From assembly GCA_963712305.1 (NCBI GenBank), contig CAVQHI010000002.1, positions 1,054,001 to 1,118,000 on the forward strand: a stretch of 64,000 nucleotides of DNA. The letters run 5' to 3'. Position numbers and translations under genes: made by a program. Origin of the DNA: DATFNI01 sp963712305. Lineage in GTDB: Bacteria; Bacteroidota; Rhodothermia; Balneolales; DATFMH01. Of this stretch, positions 7,497-16,539 are shown piece after piece. The notes under the pieces are model-generated. The model saw nothing but the letters and a program-made list of their open reading frames with translations. It did no database searches and had not been told where the DNA came from. The stretch's first letter is position 1; every line of letters begins with the position of its first letter.

Positions 7497-10400
7497 ATGA
7501 AATTTGAACGTTTTTTTACCAAGAAAAGCTGGGGAACGCCCTACGAAGAATTAAAATTCGAATCCCGTAAATCCGAGATCAAGAATCCGGATGGGTCTAC
7601 AGTTTTCAAGATGGACGATGTTGTCGTTCCCAAAGGATGGACCCAGGTCGCAACGGACGTACTTGCACAAAAATACTTCCGGAAAGCTGGCGTGCCCGTG
7701 CGCCTGAAAAAAATCAGAGAGAAGGGTGTTCCAGGGTGGTTGCAGCGCTCAGAGGAAAATAAAGCAGAGCTGAAGAAGCTGCCGGAAACTGATCAATATA
7801 CACATGAGATCGACTCCCGCCAGGTCTTCAACAGACTGGCCGGATGCTGGGTGTACTGGGGCTGGAAGCACAATTATTTCGATACCGAAGATGATGCAAA
7901 GGTTTTTTATGATGAAATGTGCTACATGCTCGCCAACCAGATGGCAGCACCCAACAGTCCACAGTGGTTCAATACCGGACTTCACTGGGCCTATGGCATA
8001 AATGGTCCGGCCCAGGGACATTATTATGTTGATGCCAGGACCGGGAAACTGACGCGCTCTGAGGATGCCTACACTCATCCACAACCTCATGCATGCTTTA
8101 TCCAGAGCGTGAGAGATGACTTAGTGAATGAAGGCGGTATCATGGATCTGTGGGTTCGTGAGGCACGTTTGTTCAAATATGGATCGGGTACAGGTACCAA
8201 TTTTTCTGAACTTCGCGGATCAAATGAACCGCTCAGTGGGGGGGGACGCTCGTCCGGACTTATGAGCTTCCTGAAAATCGGTGACCGTGCTGCAGGAGCA
8301 ATCAAGTCAGGTGGAACGACACGCCGGGCAGCCAAAATGGTTACACTCGACCTGGATCACCCTGATATCGAAGAGTATATCAACTGGAAAGTTAAGGAAG
8401 AGCAGAAGGTCGCAGCTCTGGTTGCCGGATCAAAAGCAACCGAGAAGCACCTGAAAGAGATTCTTCGGCTCTGCCATACGCCTATCGAAATTGATGGGAG
8501 AACATACAATGGTGCCGTAAGTCGCGATCCGCGGCGCAATAAACAATTAGCTCGCGGCATTGCCCAGGCCAAAAAGGCGTTTGTTCCGCTTAATTATATC
8601 GAACGTGTTATTCAGCTTGCTGCTCAGGGTGTTACTGATATTGAGTTTGATGTGTATGACACTGACTGGAATTCGGAAGCATACAGTACAGTCAGTGGTC
8701 AGAATTCAAACAATTCAGTACGTATTCCAAATGCATTTATGAAGGCCGTCAAGGATGATGGCGAGTGGAATCTGTACGGTCGTGTTGAAAAGCGGGAATC
8801 TAAAGAAGATGGCCGTGATCCGAAACCGTACAAAACAATGCAGGCGAGAGACTTGTGGGACCAGATTGCAAACGCAGCATGGGCAAGTGCGGATCCTGGC
8901 ACACAATATCACGACACTATAAACGAGTGGCATACCTGTCCGGCTGACGGACAGATCAAGGCAAGCAATCCTTGCTCCGAGTACATGTTCCTTGATAACA
9001 CGGCGTGTAATCTGGCTTCTCTGAACCTGATCAAATTCTACAACTTTGAAACCAAGACATTTGATGTAAAGGCATTTCGCCATGCGTCACGTATGTGGAC
9101 CGTTGTTCTGGAAATTTCAGTCCTGATGGCCCAATTTCCATCCAAAGAGATCGCGGAACTCTCATACATATTCCGGACACTCGGTCTTGGTTTCGCTAAC
9201 CTTGGAACATTACTGATGGTGCAGGGTGCACCTTATGACAGTGATATGGGCCGCGCAATCTGTGGGGCCGTAACCGGCATCATGCATATGACGGCATACG
9301 CAACGAGTGCCGAAATGTCGAAGGAACTGGGAGCATTTTCCGGTTATGAACGCAACAAGGAGAATATGTTGCGGGTGATTCGCAATCACCGCCGTGCCTC
9401 ATATAACGTACCGCCGGAAGAATACGAAGAACTGACCATCAAACCGATGGGTATCGATGCCAGTGTCTGTCCTGAATATCTGCTCAAAGCGGCTCGCGAG
9501 GATGCTGACCGTGCACTGAAACTGGGTGAGCAGTATGGATACAGAAATGCGCAGGTGACCGTTATCGCACCAACCGGAACAATCGGGTTGGTTATGGATT
9601 GTGATACAACCGGAATCGAGCCTGACTATGCACTGGTGAAATTCAAGAAACTTGCCGGTGGCGGCTACTTCAAGATTATCAACCAGAGCGTGCCTGTTGC
9701 ACTTCGCAATCTCGACTATACTGCCGCTGAAATTGAAGATATCATCAAGTACGCCAAAGGCAACGGAACATTGCGCGGTTGTCCGACCATCACACACGAT
9801 CGTCTGCGCGAGTTGGGATTCACAAACGAAATCCTGGAGAAACTGGAAGAATCTCTGCCGGGTGTCTTTGATATCAAGTTTGCTTTCAACCAGTGGACAC
9901 TGGGAGAAGACTTCATGAAGGAACAGCTTGGCGTTACAGACGAGCAATTGACCGACTGGAGCTTTGATATATTTAAACATCTTGGGTTTACACGTGAAGA
10001 CGTGGAAAAAGCCAATGATTATGTTTGCGGGACAATGACGGTGGAAGGTGCACCTCATCTCAAAGATGAACACCTCCCCGTCTTTGATTGTGCAAACAAA
10101 TGTGGTCGTAAAGGAACGAGATATATATCCGCCGGGGGACACATCAAAATGATGGCTGCCGCACAGCCGTTCATTTCCGGTGCCATCTCCAAGACCATCA
10201 ACCTGCCAAACGAGGCTACTGTTGAAGAATTCAAAGATGCCTACATGCAATCATGGGAGCTGATGCTCAAGGCTAATGCTCTCTATCGCGATGGTTCCAA
10301 ACTGAGTCAGCCACTGAATACTATGGCGGATGTTCTCGAGGAAATCGAAGAAGAAGAGGAAGAACCAAGAGAAGATCCTATCGTCAAAACGACCGAACGT

Positions 10401-11072
10401 ATTATTCATAAATATGTAGCCGGACGTCAGCGTTTGCCTTTGCGCAGAAACGGATATACTCAAAAAGCCAAGATTGGCGGACAAAGTGTATATCTGCGAA
10501 CAGGTGAATACGAAAATGGCCAGTTAGGCGAGATCTTCATTGATATCCATCGCGAAGGCGCCGCTTTCCGGAGTTTGATGAACTGCTTCGCAATTTCAAT
10601 TTCTCTCGGTTTGCAGCACGGTGTTCCGCTGGAAGAATTCGTGGATGCATTCGTCTTTACACGTTTTGAACCAAGTGGTCCCGTTTACGGCAGCCCGCAT
10701 GTAAAGATGACGACTTCGTTGATTGACTACATCTTCCGTGAACTGGCCGTCAGTTACCTCAGCCGTCAGGATCTGGCTCATGTCGGTCCCGATGAGATCC
10801 TGCATCGCACACTCAAACCAACGGGAGAAGATCTCAAAGAGCCAGAAATCAGAGAAGAAGAAAGATCGAGTATTAAAGAGGAAAAACCGGAACCAACGCC
10901 GGTTTCTGCTTCCGAAACTCAGGGAGCATTGTCTCCTGAGACAGACTATCAGCGAGCCAAGCAATTGGGTTATACTGGTGACATTTGTCCTGACTGTGGC
11001 AGCATGACCATGGTCCGCAATGGCACCTGTATGAAATGTGTGACATGCGGCTCAACAAGCGGTTGTTCATAA
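7497..11072 (+). CDS. nrdJ: Adenosylcobalamin-dependent (class II) ribonucleoside-diphosphate reductase
   Basis: The protein has 1191 residues from ATG 7497; a TTG two codons earlier is less likely. It reduces ribonucleotides to deoxyribonucleotides using B12. Visible motifs: NSPQWFNTG (about 153-161), GSGTGTNFSELRG, the active-site segment SNPCSEYMFLDNTACNLASL (about 495), APTGTIGLVMDCDTTGIEPD (about 700), and a C-terminal CPDCGS...CMKCVTCGS cluster as in long B12-dependent reductases that carry their redox/zinc tail. An acidic linker (EEIEEEEEEPRED) near residue 955 and a Lys/Glu-rich linker near 1130 separate the last domains. It lies next to the B12 uptake genes, which supply its cofactor. 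A strong terminator follows. Confidence 0.95.
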   Translation: MKFERFFTKKSWGTPYEELKFESRKSEIKNPDGSTVFKMDDVVVPKGWTQVATDVLAQKYFRKAGVPVRLKKIREKGVPGWLQRSEENKAELKKLPETDQYTHEIDSRQVFNRLAGCWVYWGWKHNYFDTEDDAKVFYDEMCYMLANQMAAPNSPQWFNTGLHWAYGINGPAQGHYYVDARTGKLTRSEDAYTHPQPHACFIQSVRDDLVNEGGIMDLWVREARLFKYGSGTGTNFSELRGSNEPLSGGGRSSGLMSFLKIGDRAAGAIKSGGTTRRAAKMVTLDLDHPDIEEYINWKVKEEQKVAALVAGSKATEKHLKEILRLCHTPIEIDGRTYNGAVSRDPRRNKQLARGIAQAKKAFVPLNYIERVIQLAAQGVTDIEFDVYDTDWNSEAYSTVSGQNSNNSVRIPNAFMKAVKDDGEWNLYGRVEKRESKEDGRDPKPYKTMQARDLWDQIANAAWASADPGTQYHDTINEWHTCPADGQIKASNPCSEYMFLDNTACNLASLNLIKFYNFETKTFDVKAFRHASRMWTVVLEISVLMAQFPSKEIAELSYIFRTLGLGFANLGTLLMVQGAPYDSDMGRAICGAVTGIMHMTAYATSAEMSKELGAFSGYERNKENMLRVIRNHRRASYNVPPEEYEELTIKPMGIDASVCPEYLLKAAREDADRALKLGEQYGYRNAQVTVIAPTGTIGLVMDCDTTGIEPDYALVKFKKLAGGGYFKIINQSVPVALRNLDYTAAEIEDIIKYAKGNGTLRGCPTITHDRLRELGFTNEILEKLEESLPGVFDIKFAFNQWTLGEDFMKEQLGVTDEQLTDWSFDIFKHLGFTREDVEKANDYVCGTMTVEGAPHLKDEHLPVFDCANKCGRKGTRYISAGGHIKMMAAAQPFISGAISKTINLPNEATVEEFKDAYMQSWELMLKANALYRDGSKLSQPLNTMADVLEEIEEEEEEPREDPIVKTTERIIHKYVAGRQRLPLRRNGYTQKAKIGGQSVYLRTGEYENGQLGEIFIDIHREGAAFRSLMNCFAISISLGLQHGVPLEEFVDAFVFTRFEPSGPVYGSPHVKMTTSLIDYIFRELAVSYLSRQDLAHVGPDEILHRTLKPTGEDLKEPEIREEERSSIKEEKPEPTPVSASETQGALSPETDYQRAKQLGYTGDICPDCGSMTMVRNGTCMKCVTCGSTSGCS

Positions 11073-11104
11073 GAAGAACCGCAAATACCCCAAAATCCCC
11101 ACAT

Positions 11105-11144
11105 AATCAGGCAGAGGATGGAAATCCTGCTGCCTGATTTTTTA
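11105..11144 (+). terminator. Rho-independent terminator after nrdJ
   Basis: AATCAGGCAG with AGGAT pairs to ATCCT with CTGCCTGATT around a GGAA loop, with a small bulge, followed by TTTTTTA. Confidence 0.85.
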
Positions 11145-11309
11145 TTGGTATATGCCATTCCTGTTATAGATATTATGTGTATCAATAACTTCCCTGTACC
11201 ACGCTCTTTTCTTATTGTTAGAGACATAAATTGATAAAGCAGATCTTTTCCCTTTCACAGGAAAGTCATCAACAGGGGCAATACTAAAGATGAAGATTAT
11301 GGAGGTCAT

Positions 11310-12476
11310 ATGAAGATTGGCATTCTTACCGGAGGCGGCGACGTTCCCGGATTGAATTCATGCGTAAAAGCCGTTGCATACCGCGCAGCTGACGACGGTC
11401 ACGAAGTCATTGGGATACGCAGGGGCTGGGGTGGATTATTTTGGTTAAACCGCGATGATCCCGAAACAATTAAGAAGTATACGATTCCACTCACAAAGGA
11501 TGTGGTCCGTACAGTCGACCGATCAGGTGGAACATTTCTACACACAAGCCGTACAAATCCCGCCAATGTCCGGCAAATAGATGTACCTGATTTCCTGAAA
11601 GATCCGGAACACCCGGAAGCGGAGGGAAATGATGAAACGATCCTGGATTTTACCGCTCATGTGTTAAAAAACCTGGAATATTTGGGTATAGACCGGCTTA
11701 TACCTATCGGTGGTGATGATACGCTCAGCTTTGCTGAACGCCTTCACAGCGAAGGATTCCCGGTCGTTGCCATTCCTAAAACCATGGATAATGATGTGTA
11801 CGGTACAGATTATTGTATTGGTTTCAGTACAGCCGTAACACGAAGTGTTCAGTTTATCCACCAACTGCGAACAAGTACCGGTTCACACGAGCGCATTGCA
11901 GTAATCGAATTGTTCGGACGAAACAGTGGGGAAACCAGCCTGATCAGCTCTTATCTTGCATGGGTCGATCGTGCATTGATCTCGGAAGTTCCCTTTGATC
12001 CGGAACGTCTTGCAGAACTTGTCATGCACGACAAGGCTCAAAATGCCAGCAATTATGCTATGGTGACTGTTAGCGAAGGCGCCCATATGATGGGTGATAA
12101 AATTGTCGAGTATGGTGAGATGGACGCTTATGGGCATAAAAAGCTGGGTGGAATTGGTGAAATAACCGGTGAAGCTTTAAAAAAGATAACGGGCGAAAAT
12201 ATTATTAACCAGAGTTTATCATACCTGATGCGTTCGGGTGCACCAGACGCTCTCGATCTGATGGTGGGCGTTAACTACGCCAACATGGCGATGAGCCTTT
12301 TGCTAAGCGGAGCCAAGGGACGGATGGTGGCCCTGAGAGACGGAACATATACCCATATACCGATGAATACTGTAACCAGCGGTATCAAAAGAGTAGACGT
12401 GGATGAACTCTATGATCCCGAGCAATACCGGCCGAAAGTACGGCATGTGCTCGGCAAACCGATGTTCCTGTATTAA
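11310..12476 (+). CDS. 6-phosphofructokinase, probably pyrophosphate-dependent
   Basis: Cytoplasmic glycolytic enzyme of 388 residues that phosphorylates fructose 6-phosphate. The start MKIGILTGGGDVPGLN is typical. Residues 134-137 read GGDD where ATP-type enzymes have GGDG/GGDGS, and residues 156-162 read PKTMDND instead of PGTIDND; the extra Asp and Lys are the accepted signature of pyrophosphate use. HERIAVIELFGRNSGE and GYLQRxG-like elements are consistent with the family. A clear GGAGGT precedes ATG 11310, so this gene, unlike many neighbours, has a classical ribosome site. Phosphoryl donor is inferred from residues only. Confidence 0.9.
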   Translation: MKIGILTGGGDVPGLNSCVKAVAYRAADDGHEVIGIRRGWGGLFWLNRDDPETIKKYTIPLTKDVVRTVDRSGGTFLHTSRTNPANVRQIDVPDFLKDPEHPEAEGNDETILDFTAHVLKNLEYLGIDRLIPIGGDDTLSFAERLHSEGFPVVAIPKTMDNDVYGTDYCIGFSTAVTRSVQFIHQLRTSTGSHERIAVIELFGRNSGETSLISSYLAWVDRALISEVPFDPERLAELVMHDKAQNASNYAMVTVSEGAHMMGDKIVEYGEMDAYGHKKLGGIGEITGEALKKITGENIINQSLSYLMRSGAPDALDLMVGVNYANMAMSLLLSGAKGRMVALRDGTYTHIPMNTVTSGIKRVDVDELYDPEQYRPKVRHVLGKPMFLY

Positions 12477-12487
12477 TATCTATTGCA

Positions 12488-12520
12488 AAGGATGTCATCA
12501 CTTCAAGTGATGGCATCCTT
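12488..12520. terminator. Strong hairpin after the phosphofructokinase gene
   Basis: AAGGATGTCATCACT pairs with AGTGATGGCATCCTT (14 of 15 plus one wobble) around a TCA-type loop, 11 bp past the stop. No T-run follows, so termination or 3'-end protection is inferred. Confidence 0.55.
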
Positions 12521-12594
12521 GAAGTATCGCAGCTCTTCTCTCTGTTCTTTATCTTCATGGCATAACAGGTTTTTCCAAAATCAGATTATTTTCC

Positions 12595-13302
12595 ATGAAA
12601 ATCCTCTACATTTTTCCACATCCCGACGACGAATCATACGGCCCTGCTCCAGTCATGGCACAGCAGCATAGCCAGGGACATGAGGTGCATTTATTGACAC
12701 TGACTTACGGAGGAGCCACCAAACGCAGGTTTCACTACGGATATAGCGTGGAGGAGATGGGACGTGTACGCAAACAGGAGATGCACGATGTAGAAAAAGT
12801 TTTGGAACTGGATGGATTTACGATCTGGGATATGCCTGACAGCGGCTTGAAGGAGATGGATCCCATCGAGATTGAACAGGCAATCGAAAGACATATCGAA
12901 TCGCTAAAGCCTGATGTTATTGTTTCGTACGCGGTGCATGGGATCAGCGGTTTTCCCGATCACCTGGTAGCTCATGCTGTCGTTAAACGGGTGTTTGCAA
13001 AATTTAAGCGGGAGGGAAAAACACAACCTAAACGACTGGCATTATTCACACTTCGTGATGCACCAGAAAAAAGCTACTTCAATTTGTCATCGTCGCCAGA
13101 TGCAGATATCGATTGCTGCTTAACTCCTGATCCCGGGGATATTGAGAAGGGGGAAAAAGCACTCTTGTGCTATAAAACGTACCTGGAGACGATCAAAAAA
13201 ACCAAGATTATGGATCAGGTATCGGAACCGAAATATTTTGAACTTTTCCAGGAAAACTTTGATCCATGGCTGACCGATTTGTTTGATCAACTGCCGGATT
13301 GA
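12595..13302 (+). CDS. PIG-L/LmbE family deacetylase
   Basis: The protein has 235 residues, usual for the family. The zinc-binding motif HPDDES is at residues 9-14, with the expected preceding strand MKILYIFP, and a second metal-ligand region GISGFPDHLVAHAVV near residue 120. Family members remove N-acetyl groups from amino sugars, for example in bacillithiol or antibiotic pathways; the substrate here is unknown and no bacillithiol genes adjoin. No Shine-Dalgarno is evident before ATG 12595. It converges with the aldolase-like gene, 7 bp away. Confidence 0.85.
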   Translation: MKILYIFPHPDDESYGPAPVMAQQHSQGHEVHLLTLTYGGATKRRFHYGYSVEEMGRVRKQEMHDVEKVLELDGFTIWDMPDSGLKEMDPIEIEQAIERHIESLKPDVIVSYAVHGISGFPDHLVAHAVVKRVFAKFKREGKTQPKRLALFTLRDAPEKSYFNLSSSPDADIDCCLTPDPGDIEKGEKALLCYKTYLETIKKTKIMDQVSEPKYFELFQENFDPWLTDLFDQLPD

Positions 13303-13309
13303 TGTTCTA

Positions 13310-14419
13310 TCACCAGCCTCGAACCGGTGTCCATTTATCTACAATTTGATCTCCCTCCACGACATGGTACTCTGGAAAAAGAGCTGCAGTAAGGCATGAA
13401 TGATTCGGTATAATCCGCAGTGTTGATCCGATGGGATGGAGTTTGAAATCAATTGGTTTCCGGCCCGAAACAAACCCATGCTCCTGTGACAAACCGTCTA
13501 TATTGAGGTTTGGATCTTCCTTCATGTAACCAAAGCCGGTGGCAGAGTTGATATGAGTCGCACCCGGATCTTTTGATAAAGCCAAAGCCCCGGCATCGAT
13601 AAGCAGACGATTTTCATCCGGGTAATGTCCAATTACACGAGCCAGTACAGTTGCCGCGCAATCGTCAAACCTGCAAACACCTATAGAGGCCATGAACCGG
13701 TCGAAAAATACATAGTTACCGGGTCGGATTTCTGTGATGCCGTCCCAGTTTCTTGCGTGTACGCATGTTGGTGTTGAACCAACGCTTACGTGCGGGCAAT
13801 CGATGTTATTCCTGCGAAGTTTGTTGGCAAACACGACCATCTTACTACGTTCATCCTCCGCTACATTTTGTATCTCTGCAGGAGATTTGCACTTGTAGGC
13901 ATGCCCGGCATGGGAGAGTATTCCTTTAAGATTTGCCACTTCGGAGTTGGCTATTTCATGAGCCAGCGCCACCGAATCATTTGAAAGCGGATTGACTCCC
14001 TCTCGATGGTTGCCGGTATCAACTGCCAGCCAAACATCAAATATAACATCATTACGATGTCCGTAATTTTCCACCAGAGTAAAAGCTTCAGGATTATCGA
14101 GAAGGATACCAAAATGATCCAGATTCGTAGTAAGCCTGGCCGCCTCATCCAGTTTGTTTGGGCTGATCGGAATAGCATAGGTGATATCACGGTAACCAGC
14201 TTCAGCATAGAAACGGGCCTCAGCAAGTGTCGAAACGGTGATGCCATCAAATCGATCACCGAGCTGGAATCGGGCTCCTTCAAGTGTCTTATGCGTTTTT
14301 ACGTGCGGCCGTAATTTTACCCCATGGCTGATGGCACGATCAATCATAAGGGCTGTGTTATTCCGCAGAGCCGGCAAATCAACAAGCAATGCCGGTGTAC
14401 ATAAGTCAGATAAATTCAT
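13310..14419 (-). CDS. D-threonine aldolase / D-serine dehydratase-like PLP enzyme
   Basis: The protein has 369 residues with the alanine-racemase N-terminal fold: TPALLVDLPALRNN, then RPHVKTHK, where Lys41 should bind pyridoxal phosphate. The C-terminal domain carries NHSC (His340, Cys342), the zinc pair known in eukaryotic-type D-serine dehydratases and D-threonine aldolases. So it probably cleaves or dehydrates a D-hydroxy amino acid; which reaction cannot be told from sequence. ATG 14419. It is read toward the deacetylase gene, and the TPR gene upstream is separated by 47 bp and may share its transcript. Confidence 0.88.
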   Translation of the reverse strand: MNLSDLCTPALLVDLPALRNNTALMIDRAISHGVKLRPHVKTHKTLEGARFQLGDRFDGITVSTLAEARFYAEAGYRDITYAIPISPNKLDEAARLTTNLDHFGILLDNPEAFTLVENYGHRNDVIFDVWLAVDTGNHREGVNPLSNDSVALAHEIANSEVANLKGILSHAGHAYKCKSPAEIQNVAEDERSKMVVFANKLRRNNIDCPHVSVGSTPTCVHARNWDGITEIRPGNYVFFDRFMASIGVCRFDDCAATVLARVIGHYPDENRLLIDAGALALSKDPGATHINSATGFGYMKEDPNLNIDGLSQEHGFVSGRKPIDFKLHPIGSTLRIIPNHSCLTAALFPEYHVVEGDQIVDKWTPVRGW

Positions 14420-14466
14420 GACTGAACTGATTTAATTGAGAATACCGGATCTGTAATGTTCGCCCG

Positions 14467-15396
14467 TCAGTTCTCCTTTTTGGAGCGTGCATCGTTCATC
14501 TTTGAACTCAATAGCCCAATCAGTTCTTCCCGGTAATAGCGTCCGGGATGGCTGGTATGCACATTATTGAGCGTATCGAGAATATCCTGAAGTTTCTGGT
14601 CGAGCCTGGAAATATCACTTTCATGAGCTTCATCATAATACTCACTCAGAAGTGTCGGTTTTTTTCGAAAAGCTTTGGTGAAATGCTGGTAAGCCTGTTT
14701 GCTCTTTTCCGGTTGGTGACCAAGTGCGAGTCCAAGATTAAAAGCCGTGATATGGTTGGCACCTCCGAGTTTCTGAGCTTTCGCAAAATCTTCTTCTGCT
14801 CCTTCCGGATCATTGCTGAAAAGTTTAGCGACTCCACGTTGTGAGTAGAGATTGGCATCGTCATCAATTTGTTCGATGGCCTTATCATACTTTTCAACAG
14901 CCTCTTTTATCTTCCCTTGCTTCTCGAGGATGCTGGCATGCTGTGCCAGGACCCGTGGATTTTCCGGATCATTCTTAGAAGCAGTTTCCAGATCTTCAAG
15001 AGCTTTATCGTATTCTCCCTCTTCAGCAAATACCGTAGCTCTTTCGATGTAAGCAAGGGTATAATCCGAATCGATTTCAATAGCCTTATTCAGATCGGAA
15101 AGAGCACTTTGATTTTCCCCAAGTTTGAGATAGACAGTGGCACGTTGCTTATATGCCGCCTCGAAATCCTTGTTTTTTTCAATAGTCAGTTCAAAGTAGC
15201 GGAGAGCATCATAATTATTATTTACGGCAGCGGCAGTATAACCAAGAACAAACCATTGCTCGTCAGATCTGTCTTCCTCGGCTGTTTTCTGAATTTGTTT
15301 TACTGCCTGTGTAAGCATCTTCTCCCTGGCTTCAGTTAATTTTTTTTCCTGTAACAGTTCGGGAAGGATGCGATCAATAATATTGGTATTAGCCAT
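14467..15396 (-). CDS. Tetratricopeptide-repeat protein, cytoplasmic
   Basis: The protein has 309 residues without signal peptide or membrane segment. Repeated 34-residue helical pairs are clear between residues 45 and 240, for example AAYKQRATVYLKLGENQSAL, LAYIERATVFAEEGEYDKAL and NLYSQRGVAKLFSNDPEGAE. TPR arrays hold protein partners; none is indicated. The C-terminus is charged (MNDARSKKEN). ATG 15396 starts MANTNIIDRILPELLQ. It precedes the aldolase-like gene on the same strand. Confidence 0.85.
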   Translation of the reverse strand: MANTNIIDRILPELLQEKKLTEAREKMLTQAVKQIQKTAEEDRSDEQWFVLGYTAAAVNNNYDALRYFELTIEKNKDFEAAYKQRATVYLKLGENQSALSDLNKAIEIDSDYTLAYIERATVFAEEGEYDKALEDLETASKNDPENPRVLAQHASILEKQGKIKEAVEKYDKAIEQIDDDANLYSQRGVAKLFSNDPEGAEEDFAKAQKLGGANHITAFNLGLALGHQPEKSKQAYQHFTKAFRKKPTLLSEYYDEAHESDISRLDQKLQDILDTLNNVHTSHPGRYYREELIGLLSSKMNDARSKKEN

Positions 15397-15467
15397 GCTT
15401 TTTGTTTATTCAATAAGATTCATGTTCTCAAAGACCACTTGTCATAGTAGTCTGATAAACAACAAAA

Positions 15468-16451
15468 TTACGATGTTTTGACGGTCGATCCCAAATTCCA
15501 TTCAAATAAAGCATCACTGCTTTGGGTGAGGAGTTTACGATTTCGCATAATGGTTTGCGGTTCCCTGACGTAATCGGATCGTATAATGTAAAAATCGGTG
15601 AACAGTGGGTTGGTTATTCCAAGTGGATCGAGCTTATCACGGCACATTTTTTTTGTATCAACAATGTTTGTTGCCCGAAATCCATGACGATCCAGCAAAG
15701 TTTCGATGTTGTTTCGCCCAATGTTATATCCCAGATCTTCACCGACGGCTGCCACACTATCCCTGATGATACGGGCATGCAGAGGGTTCATTGCATCAAA
15801 ATCAAAGAGAGTGAACACAAATCGTCGCAAATGTGAAGGAATGTTTGAAATCGACTCAAAAAACCGGTGGACTTCATCCTGACTCAAATAATCAAGGAAA
15901 CCTTCAGCGATAAACAGGGTCGATTTAGCCGGGTCGAAGAATGGATGAGCACAAAGCAAGCGATCGAAATCCGGATCATTTTCTCCTATGGGGAGATACC
16001 AGAGTGTTGGCGGATTAAAATTTGTAACCCTATTCAATTTCTTCTTGAGTGCATGCGTTCTAGGTCTGTCAAGTTCAAATGATTGTCCACCCCACGTGGC
16101 CCAGCGAACTCCTGCAAAATCAAATCCGGAACCAACTACAACCAGTTGCTCAAAACCATCATTGCGCGCCCTGATTAATTCTTCATGTATGTATAGTTTT
16201 CGCATCAGCAGATGCATTAAATCACCGGGTAATACGGCGTCTTCAAGTGCAATTGAAAGCTTTCGGACGATGGAAGATTTGAGAAGCCGGGAGAACACAT
16301 TCAGTGGTACAGGGAGATGAGGTACAGTTTTGAGGTAATACTCACGGGCCTTTTCGTCGATAAGTGGATGCAGCCATGGCTCACGACTCATGCCATGGAG
16401 TTTGATCAAAATAAATGCGGCTGTATAGCTGATAGATGTTGAATCGCTCAT
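15468..16451 (-). CDS. LCM-type SAM-dependent methyltransferase
   Basis: The protein has 327 residues. QLVVVGSGFDFAGVRWA (about residue 105) is the SAM-binding loop of the leucine carboxyl methyltransferase-like family, followed by SFELDRPRTHALKKK with the acidic residue that holds the SAM ribose, and by STLFIAEGFLDYLSQDEV. The N-terminal SISYTAAFILIKLHGM also suits the group. Bacterial members are widespread and mostly without known substrate; small-molecule carboxyl or hydroxyl methylation is the general expectation. It is divergent from the CLC channel gene, with 88 bp between them. Confidence 0.82.
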   Translation of the reverse strand: MSDSTSISYTAAFILIKLHGMSREPWLHPLIDEKAREYYLKTVPHLPVPLNVFSRLLKSSIVRKLSIALEDAVLPGDLMHLLMRKLYIHEELIRARNDGFEQLVVVGSGFDFAGVRWATWGGQSFELDRPRTHALKKKLNRVTNFNPPTLWYLPIGENDPDFDRLLCAHPFFDPAKSTLFIAEGFLDYLSQDEVHRFFESISNIPSHLRRFVFTLFDFDAMNPLHARIIRDSVAAVGEDLGYNIGRNNIETLLDRHGFRATNIVDTKKMCRDKLDPLGITNPLFTDFYIIRSDYVREPQTIMRNRKLLTQSSDALFEWNLGSTVKTS

Positions 16452-16477
16452 TTTGTTACAATAAACGTAAAATATCT

Positions 16478-16508
16478 CTGTTTATTAGTCTTCATCTTTT
16501 TATATTTG
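16478..16508 (+). promoter_or_regulatory. Candidate Bacteroidetes-type promoter for the CLC gene
   Basis: TATATTTG (16501-16508) matches the -7 element TAnnTTTG exactly, and CTG at 16478-16480, 20 bp before it, approximates the -33 TTG. The translation start follows 31 bp later. Confidence 0.5.
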
Positions 16509-16539
16509 CAACCGCATTAGATCGAGGTTAGAAAAAGCA

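Noticed and set aside
9399..10250. A 283-codon frame opposite nrdJ
   Set aside because: Shadow of the nrdJ codon pattern; no family features, and nrdJ is certain.
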